The notes below the pieces were generated by a model. It did not search any database. It was not told where the DNA came from and saw only the letters and a program-made list of their open reading frames with translations. DNA of 34,223 nucleotides from CAYQQR01 sp964420035. GTDB lineage: Bacteria > Bacteroidota > Bacteroidia > Bacteroidales > SM23-62. A program made the translations under genes and the position numbers. The stretch's first letter is position 1. The number at the start of each line of letters is the position of its first letter. The DNA is taken from the NCBI GenBank assembly GCA_964420035.1, contig CAYQQR010000045.1, positions 1-34,223 of the forward strand, in the 5' to 3' direction. Below are positions 30,441 through 34,223 of this stretch, piece by piece.

Positions 30441-30479
30441 TGTCTGTCAACGACCAGCTACCAGCCACCAGCAGCCAGT

Positions 30480-31157
30480 TCACCAGTCCTTTTCCGTTTT
30501 CACTTTTTGCTGCTGTGCTTTTAGTTTTTTCAGTTTTTCCTGCACTTCCTTCTCTTTTCGCTGCATGGCTTCCAGTATCCCCTGTGCATCCTCTTTGGAT
30601 ATTTTATGCTGTTGCATTTCCTGTTCCTGTTGTTGCCGATCCTGCTGCTGATTTTCTTGTTGCTGCTGCCGCTGCTGCTCCTGCTCCTGTTCCTGCTGCT
30701 GCTCCTGTTCCTGCTGCTGCTGTTGCTGCAACATTTGCATGGCATAAGTAAGATTATGCTTGGCATCGGTATCCCCGGGGTCCAGCCTGAGGGCTTGCTT
30801 ATAGGCTTCAATGCTTTCCTGTAACTTCTGATCTTTCAGCAGGGCATTTCCCCGGTTGTAGTAAAGTTTTACCCTATCTTGTTCTGAAGGTACTATTTCA
30901 TCCATCATACTGTATTTCTCTTCTGCTTCGTAGAATTTTTCCTGCTTATACAGGGCATTGCCCAGGTTATACCGCACCTTGAATGATGCCTCATTTTCCT
31001 CGAGTGCCCTGAGGTATTCTATCTCCGATTTATCGTATTTTCCGTCTTCGTAAGCTCTGTTACCCTGCCGGATGTATTTTTCTCCGCCCTGTGCAGCCAG
31101 GACCTGCATCAATCCGAAGCATAATAAAATGCTGATGCAATATCTTTTCTTAATCAT
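30480..31157 (-). CDS. batC: BatC: TPR protein with Gln/Glu-rich tail
   Basis: A 225-residue protein. A signal-type N-terminus precedes about three TPR repeats (about 25-140: YIRQGNRAYEDGKYDKSEIEYLRALEEN, then VRYNLGNALYKQEKFYEAEEKYS, then LYYNRGNALLKDQKLQESIEAYKQALRLDPGD). A stretch of about 45 residues made almost only of Gln, Glu and Arg follows, then a Lys/Glu-rich helical tail. This matches BatC, which is thought to form complexes with the VWA proteins BatA and BatB. Its ATG lies inside the batB 3' end (8-base overlap). The low-complexity CAG/CTG-like codons may make this segment unstable. Confidence 0.85.
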   Translation of the reverse strand: MIKKRYCISILLCFGLMQVLAAQGGEKYIRQGNRAYEDGKYDKSEIEYLRALEENEASFKVRYNLGNALYKQEKFYEAEEKYSMMDEIVPSEQDRVKLYYNRGNALLKDQKLQESIEAYKQALRLDPGDTDAKHNLTYAMQMLQQQQQQEQEQQQEQEQEQQRQQQQENQQQDRQQQEQEMQQHKISKEDAQGILEAMQRKEKEVQEKLKKLKAQQQKVKTEKDW

Positions 31158-32178
31158 CGCGGAACAATTTTATTGAACTTAACCAACGATTTTTCCTTTC
31201 AAGAATGAATATTTCCAGGAGCAAAAAGAACAAGGCTGCACCGGCCATATATTGAAAACGTTCATTATACTCGCTGTATACCCGTGTTTCCATTTCCTGT
31301 TTCTCCATCTTGCTGATCTCGTCCAGAACGGCCCTGAATCCTGCATTGGATGCCGTTGCAGGAAAATATTTTCCTCCGCCTGCATTGGCAATTCTGGCCA
31401 GCATCCTGGAATCCATCCGGGTTATGATGACCTGTCCCTGATTATTTTTTCTGAAATTACTGGATCCCGGTGAAACGGGAATGGGGGCACCCTCTTCCTT
31501 GCCCATGCCGAGGGTATGCACCACGATCCCTTTTTCCCTGGCAGCCTCTGCTGCAGCGATAGCATCATCCTCATGGTTCTCTCCGTCGGAAATGATCAGG
31601 ATAACCCTGTTTTTTTCAGCTTCCGGGCTGAAGGAATTCATAGCCAGGTCTATGGCCGAGCCTATAGCTGTTCCCTGTTTAGGGACCATGTCCGGTCCTA
31701 TGGTTTCCAGGAAAAGCTTTGCAGCGATATAGTCTGATGTTATGGGTATCTGCACGTAGGCGTCCCCTGCAAAAACGATCAGTCCGATCCTGTCATTTTC
31801 AAGGCGCTCGACCATTTTTGATATTGCCTGCTTCGCCCGTTCCAGTCTGCTCGGCTGAATGTCCTCGGCCAGCATGGAATTTGAAACATCCAGGGCCAGG
31901 ACCAGTTCCACCCCTTTTCTTTTGATTTCCTGTAATTTGGAACCAAACCTGGGCCTGGCCAGCGTCAGGGAAATAAAAGCGATGGCCAGCAAAAGCAGTA
32001 TGAAGCAAAAAACAGACCGGGAACCGGAATACAGCGGCATCAGTTCTTGCAGTATTCCGGGATCACCGAACCGGATCAGAGCACGCCTTTTTCTGTACCT
32101 TAGGTATATAAACAGGGTGATCAGTATCGGAATCAGTACCAGTCCGTATAAGTATTCAATATGTGCGAACCTGAACAT
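31150..32178 (-). CDS. batB: BatB: VWA-domain membrane protein
   Basis: A 342-residue VWA protein. Two N-terminal transmembrane helices (about 8-26 and 55-74) precede a von Willebrand factor A domain starting KGVELVLALDVSNSM. The MIDAS residues are intact: DVSNS (97-101), the TAIGSAIDLA threonine and the ISDGENH aspartate. A final transmembrane helix lies at about 309-327. It probably binds a divalent metal and a partner in the periplasm or at the membrane. It begins 17 bases after batA and overlaps batC by 8 bases. Confidence 0.93.
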   Translation of the reverse strand: MFRFAHIEYLYGLVLIPILITLFIYLRYRKRRALIRFGDPGILQELMPLYSGSRSVFCFILLLLAIAFISLTLARPRFGSKLQEIKRKGVELVLALDVSNSMLAEDIQPSRLERAKQAISKMVERLENDRIGLIVFAGDAYVQIPITSDYIAAKLFLETIGPDMVPKQGTAIGSAIDLAMNSFSPEAEKNRVILIISDGENHEDDAIAAAEAAREKGIVVHTLGMGKEEGAPIPVSPGSSNFRKNNQGQVIITRMDSRMLARIANAGGGKYFPATASNAGFRAVLDEISKMEKQEMETRVYSEYNERFQYMAGAALFFLLLEIFILERKNRWLSSIKLFRDD

Positions 32179-32195
32179 ATCTGTTGTACCGCCTA

Positions 32196-33188
32196 TTAAG
32201 GTAATTTACGCCATACCAGAAAGCGCAGGAGCAGTTCCAGCAGGAACAATGATCCTGCAGCCATGGCAAAACCAAAATATTCTTCTTCTTTCTTACTGAA
32301 ATTCTTTACATCGATCAATGATTTTTCCATCTGATCGATCTCCTTATAGATCTCAACAAGCTTTTTATTGTTGGTGGCCCGAAAATATTTCCCTCCGGTG
32401 ATATCTGCAATTTTCTGCAATACTTCTTCATCAATTTCAACCGGCATATTGCGTATTTCTTCTCCCCAGGGTGTTTGGACGGGCATGGGAGCCATCCCCT
32501 GTGTCCCAACCCCGATAGTGTAGACCCTTACCCCGAAGGTGGAAGCAATCTCTGCTGCCGTAAGGGGAGGGACCTCTCCCCGGTTATTGACCCCATCGGT
32601 TAGCAGGATGATCACCTTGCTTTCGGCTTTAGAGTTCTTCAGCCTGCTAACAGCGTTGGTCAGCCCGACACCGATGGCTGTTCCATCCTCGATCATGCCC
32701 GGCTTTACTTCTTTAAAAAGGTTGATAAGGACGGCATGATCGGTGGTCAGGGGACACTGGGTAAAGCTTTCACCGGCATAAACTACCAGTCCGATCCTGT
32801 CGTTGGGCCGGCCGGAGATGAATTCAATGGCCACGTTCTTGGACGACTCCAGCCGGTCGGGTTTCAAATCCCTGGCCCGCATCGAACCGGATATATCCAG
32901 GGTAAGGATAATGTCGATCCCTTCCGTAGTGGATTCCTGCCATTTTTCAACAGACTGGGGCCGGGCAAGTACGATGATTAAAAGGGCGGCTGTGAGCATC
33001 CTGAGGAAAAACATGACATGCCTGAGGTAGGGCCTCAATCCCGGGCTGACTTCCCTGAAAACCGTTATGCCCGATGTCTGAATGCTGGAATAACCCGACC
33101 GGTCCTTCCATACATACCAGGCAAGGGCCGGCAGCAACAGGAAGAGCAGGTACAGGAATTCCGGGTTTTCAAATCTCAGGTTATTCAT
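32196..33188 (-). CDS. batA: BatA: VWA-domain membrane protein
   Basis: A 330-residue paralogue of BatB. Transmembrane helices lie at about 10-27, 57-76 and 308-327, with a VWA domain between (GIDIILTLDISGSM, MIDAS DISGS at 98-102, GTAIGVGLTNAV, and LLTDGVNN). Conserved ARPQ after the second helix and RIGLVVYAGESFTQCPLT are typical of BatA. Its ATG overlaps the end of the upstream membrane-protein gene by 8 bases, so translation is likely coupled. Confidence 0.93.
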   Translation of the reverse strand: MNNLRFENPEFLYLLFLLLPALAWYVWKDRSGYSSIQTSGITVFREVSPGLRPYLRHVMFFLRMLTAALLIIVLARPQSVEKWQESTTEGIDIILTLDISGSMRARDLKPDRLESSKNVAIEFISGRPNDRIGLVVYAGESFTQCPLTTDHAVLINLFKEVKPGMIEDGTAIGVGLTNAVSRLKNSKAESKVIILLTDGVNNRGEVPPLTAAEIASTFGVRVYTIGVGTQGMAPMPVQTPWGEEIRNMPVEIDEEVLQKIADITGGKYFRATNNKKLVEIYKEIDQMEKSLIDVKNFSKKEEEYFGFAMAAGSLFLLELLLRFLVWRKLP

Positions 33189-34143
33189 GGTTCAACTCCG
33201 GTTTAAGCTTTTCTTCTTTTTCCAATTTTTTGGTTTGATCCACAAACAAACAGGCATTGTTGATATGCCTTTCGTTCTCTTCAGGAAGGGGTTTTTCCTT
33301 TGCAAATTTCACCATATCGGCCAGGTTCAGCAACGATTCCAGGAGATCAGCCGGTATACGTTCCTGTTCCGGGTGCCGCCTGACATCCCGAAGGATCTCA
33401 TTGCTGGTTTGTTCCATGGCCGGGATCCGGAAACGGATCTCCATGTACCGGCGGATGATCTCCGTCAGCCGTGTATAGTATTCCTTAACCATGCCTTTTT
33501 GCCATAGTTTTTCGGCTTTCAGAGCATCCAGGTCACGCAGTGCAATGATATGTGCCGGTTCAGCCGGTAGAGGCTCCAGACCGGGTTCTGTTCCGGTTTT
33601 TCTTCTTTTGATATAACGGAAACCCAGCCAGGCGAGTGCAGCCAATACCAGGGCTCCGGCAAAAAATGGCCAGATCTCCCGGAAAGTCAGAGGTGCCTTA
33701 TAGATCGCCTTAATATCCCTGATCTCCCCTGTGGTATCCAGGGGAAATGAATTGACATAGAAGAAGTTCGACCTGGAATACAAGGTATCGGACAGGTCGG
33801 CAGAGTTGAAGGCCACCGGGATACGCGGAAATACGACCATACCGGTATCGAAGCTGGTGACCAGGTACTTTTTCCTGATGAGCCATTGGCCGTCTTCCAG
33901 GATCGTAGTATCTGCTGCCTCTTTCTCTATGATCTCAATGGATTCGGGCAAGAGTGCGCGGATGTCCGGCAACTGCACCTGAATGCCCGGTTCCTGGTTG
34001 ATCTCAAGGGTATAATGGATCTGGTCGCCGATGTAGATCTGGTTGGTATCCAGCCTCGCACGGATGCCGACCTGTTGGGCAATTACCACTGAACCGTATG
34101 ACAGGAATAATAAAATTACCGGTATGCACTTTCTTTGTCTCAT
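33181..34143 (-). CDS. Bat-operon exported/membrane protein (BatD-like beta domain plus cytoplasmic tail)
   Basis: A 320-residue protein with no common gene name. A signal peptide (ending VVIAQ) precedes a beta-rich region of about 120 residues opening like BatD (VGIRARLDTNQIYIGDQIHYTLEINQ). A transmembrane helix lies at about 155-175. The helical cytoplasmic tail includes ALRDLDALKAEKLWQKGMVKEYYTRLTEIIRRYMEIRF, a pattern seen in Bat-operon proteins between the DUF58 gene and batA. It may present or restrain the VWA proteins. The start codon and first three codons are formed by the last unit of an 8-bp repeat array. DUF58 and MoxR genes would be expected beyond the window. Confidence 0.8.
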   Translation of the reverse strand: MRQRKCIPVILLFLSYGSVVIAQQVGIRARLDTNQIYIGDQIHYTLEINQEPGIQVQLPDIRALLPESIEIIEKEAADTTILEDGQWLIRKKYLVTSFDTGMVVFPRIPVAFNSADLSDTLYSRSNFFYVNSFPLDTTGEIRDIKAIYKAPLTFREIWPFFAGALVLAALAWLGFRYIKRRKTGTEPGLEPLPAEPAHIIALRDLDALKAEKLWQKGMVKEYYTRLTEIIRRYMEIRFRIPAMEQTSNEILRDVRRHPEQERIPADLLESLLNLADMVKFAKEKPLPEENERHINNACLFVDQTKKLEKEEKLKPELNHE

Positions 34144-34223
34144 CGTCTCATCGTCTCAATGTCTCAATGTCTCATCGTCTCAATGTCTCAATGTCTCATC
34201 GTCTCAATGTCTCAATGTCTCAT
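34136..34223. repeat. 8-bp tandem array at the window end, same unit as before batD
   Basis: Eleven consecutive 8-bp units of GTCTCA plus a two-base spacer (AT or TC here) run to the last base of the window, so the array continues beyond it. The first unit overlaps the ATG and next codons of the Bat-operon membrane-protein gene on the minus strand. Confidence 0.93.

Noticed and set aside
30177..30444. CRISPR array
   Set aside because: The repeat unit is 8 bp with two-base spacers. A CRISPR needs repeats of roughly 24-47 bp with unique spacers, and no cas gene is present.
29903..30751. Plus-strand reading frames across the repeat array (282, 155 and 86 residues)
   Set aside because: They translate only the 8-bp repeat and the antisense of batC/batD. 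The repeat lacks stops on this strand by composition, so the open frames are artefacts.

Overview
The window looks like a chromosomal segment of an environmental Bacteroidota (Bacteroidales/Marinilabiliales-like) bacterium. The evidence is a complete batA-E aerotolerance-type operon, several exact matches to the Bacteroidota -7 promoter box TAnnTTTG, a TonB-dependent haem-type receptor, a SpoIIE-type phosphatase ending in the family's usual coiled-coil plus PP2C layout, and dispersed GCCTGCC palindromes. No tRNA, rRNA or CRISPR array was seen.

The window has two halves of different composition (judged by eye). Positions 1 to about 9960 are AT-rich and hold an accessory block. An IS110-family transposase, split by a frameshift at an A9 run, sits against the left edge. 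Next comes a defence island: a GHKL (MutL/MORC-like) ATPase with a 78-residue partner on the minus strand, an EcoRII-type restriction endonuclease plus Vsr mismatch endonuclease on the plus strand, and on the minus strand a Dcm-like cytosine-C5 methyltransferase preceded by a membrane-anchored S1-domain protein, a small zinc-ribbon protein and a LexA-like (XRE plus S24 peptidase) repressor. The EcoRII, Vsr and Dcm proteins keep their catalytic residues at near-canonical positions, so a CCWGG-type restriction-modification-repair cassette is well supported. How the ATPase, S1 and zinc-ribbon proteins contribute is unknown, and this is the best candidate for an undescribed system.

From about 10.5 kb the DNA is more GC-rich and looks like core chromosome. 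It holds a two-transmembrane SpoIIE-type phosphatase, then a TPP riboswitch controlling a thiamine salvage/activation operon (thiM-thiE-thiL-thiD-tenA). That operon converges on hflK-hflC. A TonB-dependent haem-type receptor follows, then a lone protein with a TonB C-terminal domain, TPR-like region and MORN/YwqK-like repeats, and an AbgT transporter with a glutathione peroxidase. An acylphosphatase and a CstA peptide transporter overlap tail to tail.

The last 6.6 kb is a Bat operon on the minus strand (unnamed membrane protein-batA-batB-batC-batD-batE). Almost all its genes overlap by a few bases. The exception is the batC-batD junction, which carries 33 tandem copies of an 8-bp unit. A second array of the same unit abuts, and supplies the start codon of, the first Bat gene in view, and runs off the window end.
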